This document shows positions 44,423 through 51,746 of a stretch of 64,000 nucleotides of DNA, in pieces. A program made the position numbers and the translations under genes. Each line of letters opens with the position of its first letter. Position 1 is the first letter of the stretch. Below the pieces are notes generated by a model. It did not search any database, was not told the DNA's origin, and was given only the letters and a program-made list of their open reading frames with translations. Source of the stretch: DASUWK01 sp036378435 (GTDB lineage: Bacteria; Chloroflexota; Dormibacteria; Dormibacterales; Dormibacteraceae); the NCBI GenBank assembly GCA_036378435.1, contig DASUWK010000059.1, positions 201,467 to 265,466 on the forward strand. Direction: 5' to 3'.

Positions 44423-45164
44423 GGCGGAGCAGATCACGGTTCGATTCGGCAGCGTTCTGGCGCTGGACGCCGTCAGCCTGGAGGTCAATCCCGGGGAGCT
44501 GGTCGGGCTGGTGGGGCCGAACGGAGCGGGGAAATCGGTCCTTCTCGACGTGCTCAGCGGGATGCAGAAGCCGGAGCGCGGCCGGGTCTACCTGGACGAC
44601 CGCGACATCACGGCGGCGCCCGTGTTCTGGCGCCCCTGGCACGGCCTCGGCCGCACGTTCCAGGAGGGACGTTCGTTCGCGTCGCTCCCAGTCGAGCTCA
44701 ACGTCGCCGCCGGCGCGTGCGTCAGGGGCGGCGGCTTCCTCTCCGACGCGCTCAATTTGCCGTGGTCGGCGAAGGCGGCGAGCGAGTCGATGAAGCGAGC
44801 ACGCACAGCCCTTGCGATGGTCGATGGCGAACACCTCTGGGGCTCGCCCATGGCTGAGCTCAAAGGCGCGGACCGCCGGCGCGTCGAGCTCGCGCGCGCC
44901 ATCTGTAGTGCGCCGCGGGCGCTGCTCCTGGACGAGCCCGGCGCCGGCCTCGAGGCAGAGTCGCTCGATCTGCCGAAGCTGCTCCTGCGCCTGCGGGACG
45001 AGCGCGGCATCGGCATCCTGCTGGTCGAGCACGATCCCGCGCTGGTCTTCGGAACCTGCGATTTCATCTATGCGCTCGACGCGGGGCGCGTGGTGGCCGC
45101 CGGCCTGCCCGCCGAGGTGCGCTCCCATCCCGAGGTTCGCCGCTCCTACCTGGGAGTCGCGTAG
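44409..45164 (+). CDS. livG: Branched-chain amino-acid-type ABC ATPase (LivG) with altered signature motif
   Basis: 251 residues. Walker A GPNGAGKS, Walker B ALLLDEPGAGL and switch His VEHD are intact. The ABC signature, normally LSGGQ or LPYGQ before RRLEIARAL, reads MAELKGADRRRVELARAI, so the central Ser-Gly-Gly is replaced by Lys-Gly-Ala. One of the two ATP sites in the LivG-LivF dimer may therefore be slow or non-hydrolytic. HGLGRTFQEGRSF is the Q-loop region. TTG start inside the end of livM. Confidence 0.85.
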   Translation: MGLLRAEQITVRFGSVLALDAVSLEVNPGELVGLVGPNGAGKSVLLDVLSGMQKPERGRVYLDDRDITAAPVFWRPWHGLGRTFQEGRSFASLPVELNVAAGACVRGGGFLSDALNLPWSAKAASESMKRARTALAMVDGEHLWGSPMAELKGADRRRVELARAICSAPRALLLDEPGAGLEAESLDLPKLLLRLRDERGIGILLVEHDPALVFGTCDFIYALDAGRVVAAGLPAEVRSHPEVRRSYLGVA

Positions 45165-45178
45165 AGGTGCGCGCCTAG

Positions 45179-46054
45179 ATGCTGCAGGTCGCTGATCTCA
45201 CAGTTCATCGCGAGGGCCGGCTGGTCCTGGACGGTCTTAGCTTCGTGGTGCCCGAAGGGGCTGCCCTGGGCGTACTCGGCCCCAACGGCTCCGGCAAGAC
45301 CACGCTGCTCGAAGCCATTGCCGGCCTGCTGCCGCAGACCTCAGGTTCGGTGGTCCTCGACGGCCGCCGCCTCAACGGCCTGCCGGCCCACCGGCGGGCG
45401 CACGCGGGTCTGCGCCTGGTTGGCGAAGGCCGGCGAGTGGTCCCGCAGGTGAGCGTCCAGGAGAATCTCGACCTCGCGCGGTTGGGCGCCGGTGGCCGGC
45501 CGCTGCCAGACGCGATCACAGAGCTCTTTCCTCGCCTTCGCAGCCGCTGGCGCACCGCCGCAGGCCAGCTCTCCGGCGGCGAGCAGCAGATGCTGGCGCT
45601 GGCGATGGGGCTGGTCGCCGAGCCCAAGGTCCTGCTGCTGGACGAGCCCAGCTTCGGCCTCGCGCCACAGGTGGTTGATGAGCTCTTCGCCACGCTGGCG
45701 CGGCTGCGTTCCGAGGCCGGCCTCGCGCTGCTGCTGGCCGAGCAGCACGCCAAGCGCGCTCTGGAGCTGTGCGACCGCGTGCTCGTGATCCGCTCCGGCC
45801 GGACCGTGTTGGACAGCGCCGCGTCGGAGACCCGCGGTGACTTCGACAGCCTGGTCGAGGGCTATCTCGGCAGGCAGGAGGACGCCACCGCGGTGCCGAC
45901 GCGGGCCGAGGTGACCGACCTGGTGCAGGTCCGGCTTCCGGTCAGCCTCAAGCGGCGGCTCCAGCTCGAGGCGAGGGAGCGCGGGGTCGATCCCAACGAG
46001 CTCTTCACCGAGGCGGTGACGCGCGAGGTGCAGGCCCGGAGGCGTTCGACGTGA
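45179..46054 (+). CDS. livF: ABC ATPase LivF fused to a C-terminal ribbon-helix-helix-like domain
   Basis: 291 residues; a plain LivF has about 235. The ATPase part is canonical: GPNGSGKTTLLEAIAGLLPQ, signature QLSGGEQQMLALAMGL, Walker B VLLLDEPSFGL and switch LLAEQHA. After VEGYLGRQED there is a linker and then VQVRLPVSLKRRLQLEARERGVDPNELFTEAVTREVQARRR. This has the beta strand, two helices and spacing of CopG/Arc ribbon-helix-helix proteins, which bind DNA as dimers. The stop overlaps the next start (GTGA). Whether the extra domain binds DNA or protein is unknown. Confidence 0.85.
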   Translation: MLQVADLTVHREGRLVLDGLSFVVPEGAALGVLGPNGSGKTTLLEAIAGLLPQTSGSVVLDGRRLNGLPAHRRAHAGLRLVGEGRRVVPQVSVQENLDLARLGAGGRPLPDAITELFPRLRSRWRTAAGQLSGGEQQMLALAMGLVAEPKVLLLDEPSFGLAPQVVDELFATLARLRSEAGLALLLAEQHAKRALELCDRVLVIRSGRTVLDSAASETRGDFDSLVEGYLGRQEDATAVPTRAEVTDLVQVRLPVSLKRRLQLEARERGVDPNELFTEAVTREVQARRRST

Positions 46055-47325
46055 GACGGCGCCTGCTGCTGGGACCGCTCGCGGGCGCGCTGGTCGCGAT
46101 CCCGGCCGTCACCGCGGCCCTCGCGGCGTCTCCCGCGGTCAGCGGGGTGTCGCTGAGCGGCGACGCCAACTCGAGCCCCGTCGAGACGACCATGCTGGCG
46201 ACGACGGTGTCGACGACCCCGATCGTCGACGCCCAGTACCCGCACGCCCAGGCGGACGTCGCCTCGAGCGTGCAAGCGACGGCGCACGGCAGCATCCTCG
46301 ATCCCGGCGCGCTGGTGCAGACGCTGCCGTATGAGATCAACAGCAACTGCCCGCCGCCGGCGCCGTTCCCGCACATCACCCCACCCGGCGGCTGCCCGCC
46401 GTTTCCCGCCTACCCATTCGGGGCGGACGCCGACTCCGGACGGCCTCACAACGCCGGCACGGTCCAGGGCGGGACGTACGGACCGCTGACGATCGCGGCC
46501 GGGGAATATGACCTCAACGCGGGGCAGGGGCTGGCCGACGCCGTCGTGTACGGCGGCCGCGCGGCCCTCCAGGGCGCGCCATTGGAGATCGCGAACGGGT
46601 CTGCTCATGCCAACGTGCACGTCGCCGGGGCGGAGGTCGTGTCGACCGTCGAGACGCGGCTGCAGGGCGTCGTGATCGGCGGCGTCCTCGACATCGGGGC
46701 CATCGACTCGCGGGTGACGACGGCCGCCATCTCGGGGAGCCCCGCGACCGCGACCGGCACCCTGGCCGTGAGCGGCGTAACGGTGGCCGGCGTACCGGCC
46801 TCGATCGACCAGGAGGGGATCCACCTCGCCGGGCAGACGCTGCCGCTGCCCTTGGACCCGGCGGACCAGGCGCTCCAGCAGCTTCAGCAGGCAGGCATCG
46901 CCGTGCGCCTGCTGGCTCCGGCCAAGCATGTCGCCAAAGGCGATTCCTCCTACTCGGGCTCCACGATCCAGGTCACCCTCACCTCGGCGCAGGACGGCTC
47001 GTCGATCTCGGTGCTGCTCGGCGGCGCCCGCGCGTCGACCGTGGCCGTGCCCTTCCAGCTGCTACCTCAGGCGACAGCTTCGAGCCTTGGTCAGGCCGCG
47101 CCGCCGCCCCCGGGGGGCCTGCCGAGCGCAATCGGTCCATCGACGTCCACGATCGCCGGCGCCCAGGGCCAGGTCATCCTCCGCTTCGCCGGCTTCACCC
47201 TGACGCCGCTCCAGCTCCTGCTGGCACTAGCCGCGCTGCTGGAGCTGCTGCTCCTGGCCGGAGGGACGACGGTCCTCTGGCCCCGGCCTGTTGACGTCCC
47301 GCGGCCAACCCTGACGAGCCTCTAG
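46051..47325 (+). CDS. Exported, C-terminally membrane-anchored protein of unknown function
   Basis: 424 residues, not recognised. Signal peptide at the N-terminus (RRRLLLGPLAGALVAIPAVTAALA). A Thr/Ala/Gly/Val-rich beta-type ectodomain follows, with a Cys/Pro segment (NCPPPAPFPHITPPGGCPPF). A C-terminal helix (LQLLLALAALLELLLLAGG) precedes a short tail. Its GTG overlaps the livF stop and the next gene starts 3 bases after its own stop, so it is an integral part of the transporter operon. It may hold the binding protein or the ligand near the channel, by inference. Confidence 0.7.
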   Translation: MRRRLLLGPLAGALVAIPAVTAALAASPAVSGVSLSGDANSSPVETTMLATTVSTTPIVDAQYPHAQADVASSVQATAHGSILDPGALVQTLPYEINSNCPPPAPFPHITPPGGCPPFPAYPFGADADSGRPHNAGTVQGGTYGPLTIAAGEYDLNAGQGLADAVVYGGRAALQGAPLEIANGSAHANVHVAGAEVVSTVETRLQGVVIGGVLDIGAIDSRVTTAAISGSPATATGTLAVSGVTVAGVPASIDQEGIHLAGQTLPLPLDPADQALQQLQQAGIAVRLLAPAKHVAKGDSSYSGSTIQVTLTSAQDGSSISVLLGGARASTVAVPFQLLPQATASSLGQAAPPPPGGLPSAIGPSTSTIAGAQGQVILRFAGFTLTPLQLLLALAALLELLLLAGGTTVLWPRPVDVPRPTLTSL

Positions 47326-47327
47326 CG

Positions 47328-48650
47328 ATGGATCAGCTCGCCTACCGGCTTTCGCGCAGCCAGCTGCTCGCCGTCTTCGCAGCCCTTTTCCTCGGAGTCA
47401 GCGCCCTGTTGGGCTGGCTGCTGGCCCGCGACCTCGCGCTGCCGCGAGGGCTGGTCGCCTCCCGGCAGGTCATCAAGGGGACCGGGCCGACGACGGTGAC
47501 GAAGCAGGGCAGCACGAGCTTCAAGCCCGGCCAGGCCGGTGGTGGAACCGCCGGGGCGGCGCAGGCGTCAACCGCGGCCGTGTCGGGCGGGCAGATCAAG
47601 ATCGGGGCGGTCATAACCCAATCCGGACTCGGCGATGAAACGCCGATCTACCACGGCCTCGACGCGGGCATCAAGGCCGTCAACGCCGAGGGCGGAGCCC
47701 ACGGGATCACGTTCAACCTCGAGGTGCTCGACGACGGCAGCGATCCCAACCGCGGCCAGGCCGCGCTGCGCCGGTTGGTCGAGCAGGACCATGTCTTCGC
47801 TCTGGTCGGCGAGTGCGCGCCGCTGACTGACATCGACGCCAGCCCTTACTTCGACCAGCAGCAGATCCCCGTCTTCGGCTCCTGCTTCGCGTCCAATCAG
47901 CAGTACGCGGACCCCTATATGTTCCCGCTGGTCGTCAAGCCGTACCTCTCAGGGCAGCTGATGGCCGACTACCTGATCGGCGAGATGGGCTCGAACGCGC
48001 CGGCGGTGGTCAGCCTCGACGTCAACGTGCTCGACCAGAGCTACGACGGGGCCGTCGCCGGCATCGACGCGAAGAAGGGGAAGCCGTGCGACGCGGAGAA
48101 AGTGCCCATCACGCAGGCCTCCTACGACACGGTTGTGCTCAACGAGCGCTCGAACAACTGCGACGGGGTGATCCTGAACCTCGACCCTGCACGCACCTTG
48201 AGCTGGATGCAGTCAGCCCAGCGCTACGGCTATCACCCGAAGATCATCGGCCTCACCGCCTTCGATCAGACCGTCGTCGACCACGCCGGCTCTTACAGCG
48301 ACGGTCTCGTGACCTACTTCGCGCAGTACATGCCGCGGGTCGACCCCGTGCCGGCGCTGCAGCAGTTCCAGCAGGCGATGGCCACGTACGAGCCCGGCGA
48401 GCGCGACCTGAACGACGCGCTTGTCGGCTACCTCGCCGCGGTGTCCTTCGCCCAGTCGATCGGGCACGTCCAGGGCCCGGTCAGCCGGCAGTCATTCCTG
48501 AACTCGCTCTACAGCTCGCCCATCCAGAACGGGTTGATGCAGCCGGTCCAGTTCCGCCAGGGCGACCACTCGGTGGCCACGGCCTGCCGGTTCTACGTGC
48601 TTCACCAGGGCCAGTGGGCGGACCAGAGCAACTGGTACTCCGGCGGATGA
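47328..48650 (+). CDS. Branched-chain amino-acid-type ABC substrate-binding protein, membrane-anchored
   Basis: 440 residues. An uncleaved N-terminal helix (LLAVFAALFLGVSALLGWLLA) replaces the usual lipoprotein signal. A Gly/Thr/Ala linker leads to a type I periplasmic binding fold (Peripla_BP_6): IKIGAVITQSGLGDETPIYHGLDAGIKAVNAEGG, then VFALVGECAPLTDIDASPYFDQQQIPVFGSCF and YGYHPKIIGLTAFDQTVV. Family members bind amino acids, amides or aromatic compounds. Last gene of the operon starting at the DegV-like gene; a repeat pair follows. Confidence 0.85.
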   Translation: MDQLAYRLSRSQLLAVFAALFLGVSALLGWLLARDLALPRGLVASRQVIKGTGPTTVTKQGSTSFKPGQAGGGTAGAAQASTAAVSGGQIKIGAVITQSGLGDETPIYHGLDAGIKAVNAEGGAHGITFNLEVLDDGSDPNRGQAALRRLVEQDHVFALVGECAPLTDIDASPYFDQQQIPVFGSCFASNQQYADPYMFPLVVKPYLSGQLMADYLIGEMGSNAPAVVSLDVNVLDQSYDGAVAGIDAKKGKPCDAEKVPITQASYDTVVLNERSNNCDGVILNLDPARTLSWMQSAQRYGYHPKIIGLTAFDQTVVDHAGSYSDGLVTYFAQYMPRVDPVPALQQFQQAMATYEPGERDLNDALVGYLAAVSFAQSIGHVQGPVSRQSFLNSLYSSPIQNGLMQPVQFRQGDHSVATACRFYVLHQGQWADQSNWYSGG

Positions 48651-48667
48651 GGCCTCACTCCCAGGCC

Positions 48668-48733
48668 GGCGCCGGCGGCGGCCTGGTACTTGGTGGTCTC
48701 CGACCCGGCGCGCGCCGGCGCCGGCCTGGTTCG
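48668..48733. repeat. Intergenic repeat copy pair D
   Basis: GGCGCCGGCGGCGGCCTGGT at 48668-48687 and GCGCCGGCGCCGGCCTGGTT at 48712-48731, in direct orientation about 44 bases apart, as in pair C. It lies between the convergent ends of the transporter operon and the HTH-TPR gene. Confidence 0.65.
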
Positions 48734-48735
48734 GC

Positions 48736-50127
48736 TTAGCCCGAAACTCCCAGCGCCGGCTGCCAGCCGCCCTGCAGGTCGGCCGCAGCGGCGGCGCTCG
48801 AGCGGGAGCGTCCGGCCTCGACGGCCGCTCGCCACTGCTCGGCCGCGCCGGCCACGTTGCCGCGCTGCTCGAGGACCTGCGCGTACTCGGAGTGGCACTG
48901 GACGATGCGATCGCCGGCCCGGGCGCCGGACATGAGCTCGAGCGCGCGCCCGTACTCCTCGTCGGCCGTCTCGTCCTCGCCTTCCGACGCGGCCAGCCGG
49001 CCGGCCAGCTGGTGGGCGAAGGCCAGGGTGAGCTCCTCACCCAGCCTGCCGGCGAGGACACGTGCCTCGGCCAGGAACGAGCGGGCGTCGTCGCCGCGGC
49101 CGCGGGCGATCTCGAGCTCCGCCAGGCTCAGCACGACGTGCGCCCGGCCGCCTTCGATGCCCAGCTCGCCGCAGAGCTCGAGCGCGCGTCCCAGGTGGTC
49201 GGCGGCTTCGTCGAAACGGCCCTGCTGCGTGAGCAACACCCCCAGGTTGTTCTCGCTGCGGGCCAGCATGGTGCGGTCACGAGCCACGCCATGCAACGCG
49301 ATCGCGCGCTGCGCGTGCTTGTTGGCCTGCTCGAGCTGGCCGATCTGGCGGTAGGCGTCTGACAGCCCGTCGTGCAGGCGCGCCATGCGGTCGAGGTCCC
49401 GCATGGACCGGCTGACCTCAAGGGCAGCCTCGTAGGCCTCGATCGCGTCCTGCCACTCGTGCCGCTGCAGGTGCTGCGCGGCGATGCGGGTCAGGATTCG
49501 CGCCTCGAGGTCGACCGGGATCGGCTCCAGCTCGCGGCAGCGCTCGAGGGCCTCGCGCGAGACGTCCAGCGAGGAGGCGTCCTCGCCCAGCGCCGCCGAC
49601 TCCCAGTCCATGCACTCGACGACCATCCAGTCGTCGCCGAGGTCTTCGAACAGGGTGCGCGCCCGGCGCAGATGCACCAATGCGCTCTGGCGACGGCTTG
49701 TGAGCACCCGCGCCTGTCCGGCCAGAAACCGGACCTGCGCCTCCTCCGCGCGACCGAGGCCGTGTTCGATGAGCTCGTCCGCGGTCTTGATCACCGCTTC
49801 GTCGTCGCGCCGCTGCGCCATGCGTTCCAGCTCGGCGACCTTCAGGTGCATGTCCGGCGCCGCCGCCGCCACGCGCGGGGTCGAGCCCTCGGGCATGAAG
49901 TACGACAGAGGCTTGCCGGTGCGGCGCGCGATCAGCTCCAGGATTGGGAACGAGGGCCGTGCGCGCCCGGTCTCGATCAGATGGATCGCAGCCCGGCTCA
50001 CGTCCTGGCCGGCGACCTGGGCGAGGCTGAGACCGGCGTCCAGGCGGGCTTCGCGAACCGACCCGACGCGGACGTCGACGCCCTTCCGGCGGGGTCGCGA
50101 GACCTGCGAGGGCAGGTGCTCGCTCAC
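48736..50127 (-). CDS. XRE-family HTH regulator with tetratricopeptide repeats (possible peptide receptor)
   Basis: 463 residues. A helix-turn-helix of the XRE/SinR type occupies about residues 21-75: VGSVREARLDAGLSLAQVAG, then SRAAIHLIETGRARPSFPILELIARRTGKPLSYFM. From about 90 to 440 the protein is a run of TPR helical pairs, e.g. EWQDAIEAYEAALEVSRSM, IGQLEQANKHAQRAIALHG, QGRFDEAADHLGRALELCGE and EYGRALELMSGA. This two-part plan is shared by RRNPP receptors (Rap, PlcR, PrgX, AimR) and by MalT-like sensors, in which the TPR groove binds a peptide or protein. GTG start, 1 nt after the stop of a small secreted-peptide gene on the same strand. The peptide binding is inference. Confidence 0.8.
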   Translation of the reverse strand: MSEHLPSQVSRPRRKGVDVRVGSVREARLDAGLSLAQVAGQDVSRAAIHLIETGRARPSFPILELIARRTGKPLSYFMPEGSTPRVAAAAPDMHLKVAELERMAQRRDDEAVIKTADELIEHGLGRAEEAQVRFLAGQARVLTSRRQSALVHLRRARTLFEDLGDDWMVVECMDWESAALGEDASSLDVSREALERCRELEPIPVDLEARILTRIAAQHLQRHEWQDAIEAYEAALEVSRSMRDLDRMARLHDGLSDAYRQIGQLEQANKHAQRAIALHGVARDRTMLARSENNLGVLLTQQGRFDEAADHLGRALELCGELGIEGGRAHVVLSLAELEIARGRGDDARSFLAEARVLAGRLGEELTLAFAHQLAGRLAASEGEDETADEEYGRALELMSGARAGDRIVQCHSEYAQVLEQRGNVAGAAEQWRAAVEAGRSRSSAAAAADLQGGWQPALGVSG

Positions 50128-50128
50128 C

Positions 50129-50263
50129 TTAGGGGCCCGCGGGAGTGACCGGCAGGTGGAAGGCTGGGGTCAGATCCGGAGGCCAGTAGTCGGCGTGCGC
50201 GGCCGTAGCGGTGATGACCACCAGCATGGTCGCGAGCGCGAGCAGAACGAGGATTCTCCTCAT
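50129..50263 (-). CDS. 44-residue secreted peptide precursor (candidate signalling peptide)
   Basis: A short gene read from ATG 50263 to TAA 50129. The N-terminal 24 residues, MRRILVLLALATMLVVITAT then AAHA, form a textbook signal peptide: two Arg, a 16-residue hydrophobic core and an A-H-A cleavage site. The remainder is 20 residues, DYWPPDLTPAFHLPVTPAGP, with five prolines and several aromatic residues. The regulator's GTG begins after one spacer base, so both are translated from one mRNA. Size, export signal and coupling to an HTH-TPR regulator resemble pro-peptides of Gram-positive peptide pheromones (PapR, Phr type). It could instead be a small wall-associated peptide with no signalling role. 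No Shine-Dalgarno; a candidate promoter places the transcription start about 6 nt upstream. Confidence 0.6.
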   Translation of the reverse strand: MRRILVLLALATMLVVITATAAHADYWPPDLTPAFHLPVTPAGP

Positions 50264-50275
50264 GGCCGTACAGCA

Positions 50276-50305
50276 AGTCTCGGCTCGCTTGACGGTTCAA
50301 GTCAA
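50276..50305 (-). promoter_or_regulatory. Candidate promoter P2 (TTGACT-N18-GAGACT) with CTTGAC/TTCAAG repeat
   Basis: On the minus strand TTGACT (50305-50300) and a weak -10 GAGACT (50281-50276) are 18 nt apart, which puts the start a few bases before the peptide gene. CTTGA-N4-TCAAG (50288-50301) overlaps the -35 and the spacer. A good -35 with a poor -10 and adjacent operators suggests an activated promoter. Confidence 0.45.
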
Positions 50306-50310
50306 TCCTC

Positions 50311-50326
50311 TGACTTCGTCAAGTCA
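50311..50326. promoter_or_regulatory. Operator-like inverted repeat TGACTT-CGTC-AAGTCA
   Basis: A perfect 6-4-6 inverted repeat immediately upstream of the P2 -35. It shares the GTCAAG core with the repeats at 50288-50301 and 50419-50433. Confidence 0.55.
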
Positions 50327-50370
50327 AAAGAAAAGCCCTCGGATCGGTCCTGGGGGACCGTCGCGAGGGC
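50326..50370 (-). terminator. Intrinsic terminator between P1 and the peptide gene
   Basis: On the minus strand GCCCTCG (50370-50364) pairs with CGAGGGC (50341-50335), with an inner GGTCC/GGACC stem and a CCCA loop. It is followed directly by TTTTCTTTT (50334-50326). Confidence 0.7.
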
Positions 50371-50388
50371 GAACCGCGGGAGGTTCGC
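50326..50388 (-). ncRNA. Candidate two-hairpin leader or small RNA ending in a terminator
   Basis: From promoter P1 the predicted transcript starts near 50387. It folds into GCGAACC/GGTTCGC (50369-50388), then into a long hairpin (50335-50370), and ends in TTTTCTTTT. It is about 60 nt and contains no ORF. It lies wholly upstream of the peptide gene, so it is either an attenuator controlling read-through or an independent small RNA. Confidence 0.4.
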
Positions 50389-50393
50389 GACCC

Positions 50394-50433
50394 ACCATAG
50401 GCGCAGTCGTAGGGCACTGTCAAGCGCCTTGAC
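50394..50433 (-). promoter_or_regulatory. Promoter P1 (TTGACA-N18-TATGGT) overlapped by palindrome GTCAAG-N3-CTTGAC
   Basis: Minus strand: TTGACA at 50423-50418 and TATGGT at 50399-50394, spacer 18. This is the best two-box promoter in the window. GTCAAGCGCCTTGAC (50419-50433), a 6-3-6 inverted repeat, covers the -35 box, a position expected for a repressor site. Confidence 0.6.
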
Positions 50434-50453
50434 GCGCCCCTATCAAGGGTCGT

Positions 50454-51746
50454 TCAGAGGTTGGCGGTGAGGCCTTCGAGCTCCCGTGCGAACTTGCGCT
50501 GCGCGGCCTCCCTGCGAGTCGGCACGTGCTCTCGCGGCCAGGTTCCGTCGGGCGCGGAGTACTCACGCAGAGTCAGCCGGGAGACGGTGACGCGATGCAC
50601 CTCGTCCGGACCGTCGTAGATCCGAGCGGCGCGCGCATGCCGGTACATCTCCTCCAACGGCAGATCCGACGAGTAGCCCAACGAGCCGTGGATCTGGATG
50701 GCACGGTCGATGACGTCGTGAAGGACCTTGGCGCCGAAGAACTTGATCATCGAGATCTCTTTGCGCGCGGCCTCGACGCCCTTGGTGTCCATCGTCCAGG
50801 CGGCCTGCAGCGTCATCAGGCGCGCTGCCTGCATCTCCGCGGCCGAGTCGGCGATCCAGTTCTGGATCGTCTGCTTCTTGGCCAGCGGTCCGCCGAACGC
50901 TTCGCGCTGCAGCGCACGCTCGCAGAGCATGTCGAAAGCCCGCCGAGCCTGGCCGAGCCAGCGCATGCAGTGATGGATGCGGCCCGGGCCGAGCCGCTGC
51001 TGGGCGAGCAGGAAGCCCTGCCCGCGCTTGCCTAGGATGTTCTCAGCCGGGACGGTGACCCCGTGGTAGTACACCTCGGCGTGGCCGTAGCCCCACTTCT
51101 CGTGGCTCCCGGCCATGGTGGGCACGTTCCGGACGACCTCGAGCCCGGGCGCGTCCTTGGGCACGATGATCATCGACGCGCGCTCGTAGACGCCGGCGTC
51201 TGGCTCGGTGACGACCATCGCGATCAGGAAGTCGGCGATCACGCCGTTCGACGTGAACCACTTGTGGCCGTTGATGACCCACTGGTCACCCTCCAGCTCC
51301 GCGTGCGTCTGCAGCAGCGTGGGGTCTGAGCCCGCGGTTTCGGGCTCCGTCATCGAGAACGCGCTGCGCAGCTTTCCCTCCAGGAGCGGGTAGAGCCAGC
51401 GCTCCTTCTGCTCAGGCGTGCCGGCGAGGGCGAGGATCTCTGAGTTGCCGGAGTCGGGAGCCTGGTTGCCGAAGCAGATCGGGGCCCACATGCTGGCGCC
51501 GAGGATCTCGTGCATCAGCCCGAGCTTCACCTGGCCGAAGCCCTGCCCGCCGAGGTCCGGCGGCAGGTGTGCCGCCCAAAGGCCGCGCTTCTTGACCTCC
51601 TGCTGCCGCTCCCTGATCAGGCGGCGGAAGGTCGCCTCGTCCTCGGTCTCGAAGACTTCGAGCGGGTAGATCTCCTCTTTCACGAACTCGCGCATCCACG
51701 CGAGCTTCTCTTCGAACTCGGGCTCGGTCTCGAAATCCCAGCTCAT
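50454..51746 (-). CDS. Acyl-CoA dehydrogenase, ACAD10/11 type
   Basis: 430 residues, FAD-dependent. Family signatures include AFSMTEPETAGSDPTLLQTHAELEGDQWVINGHKWFTSNG and REAFGGPLAKKQTIQNWIADSAAEMQAARLM. IQIHGSLGYSSDLPLEEMYRHARAARIYDGPDEVH closes the domain. The last motif and the pairing with a kinase gene match the C-terminal domain of human ACAD10/ACAD11, in which kinase and dehydrogenase are fused and handle 4-hydroxyacyl-CoA. The ATG overlaps the stop of that kinase gene (ATGA). Confidence 0.88.
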   Translation of the reverse strand: MSWDFETEPEFEEKLAWMREFVKEEIYPLEVFETEDEATFRRLIRERQQEVKKRGLWAAHLPPDLGGQGFGQVKLGLMHEILGASMWAPICFGNQAPDSGNSEILALAGTPEQKERWLYPLLEGKLRSAFSMTEPETAGSDPTLLQTHAELEGDQWVINGHKWFTSNGVIADFLIAMVVTEPDAGVYERASMIIVPKDAPGLEVVRNVPTMAGSHEKWGYGHAEVYYHGVTVPAENILGKRGQGFLLAQQRLGPGRIHHCMRWLGQARRAFDMLCERALQREAFGGPLAKKQTIQNWIADSAAEMQAARLMTLQAAWTMDTKGVEAARKEISMIKFFGAKVLHDVIDRAIQIHGSLGYSSDLPLEEMYRHARAARIYDGPDEVHRVTVSRLTLREYSAPDGTWPREHVPTRREAAQRKFARELEGLTANL

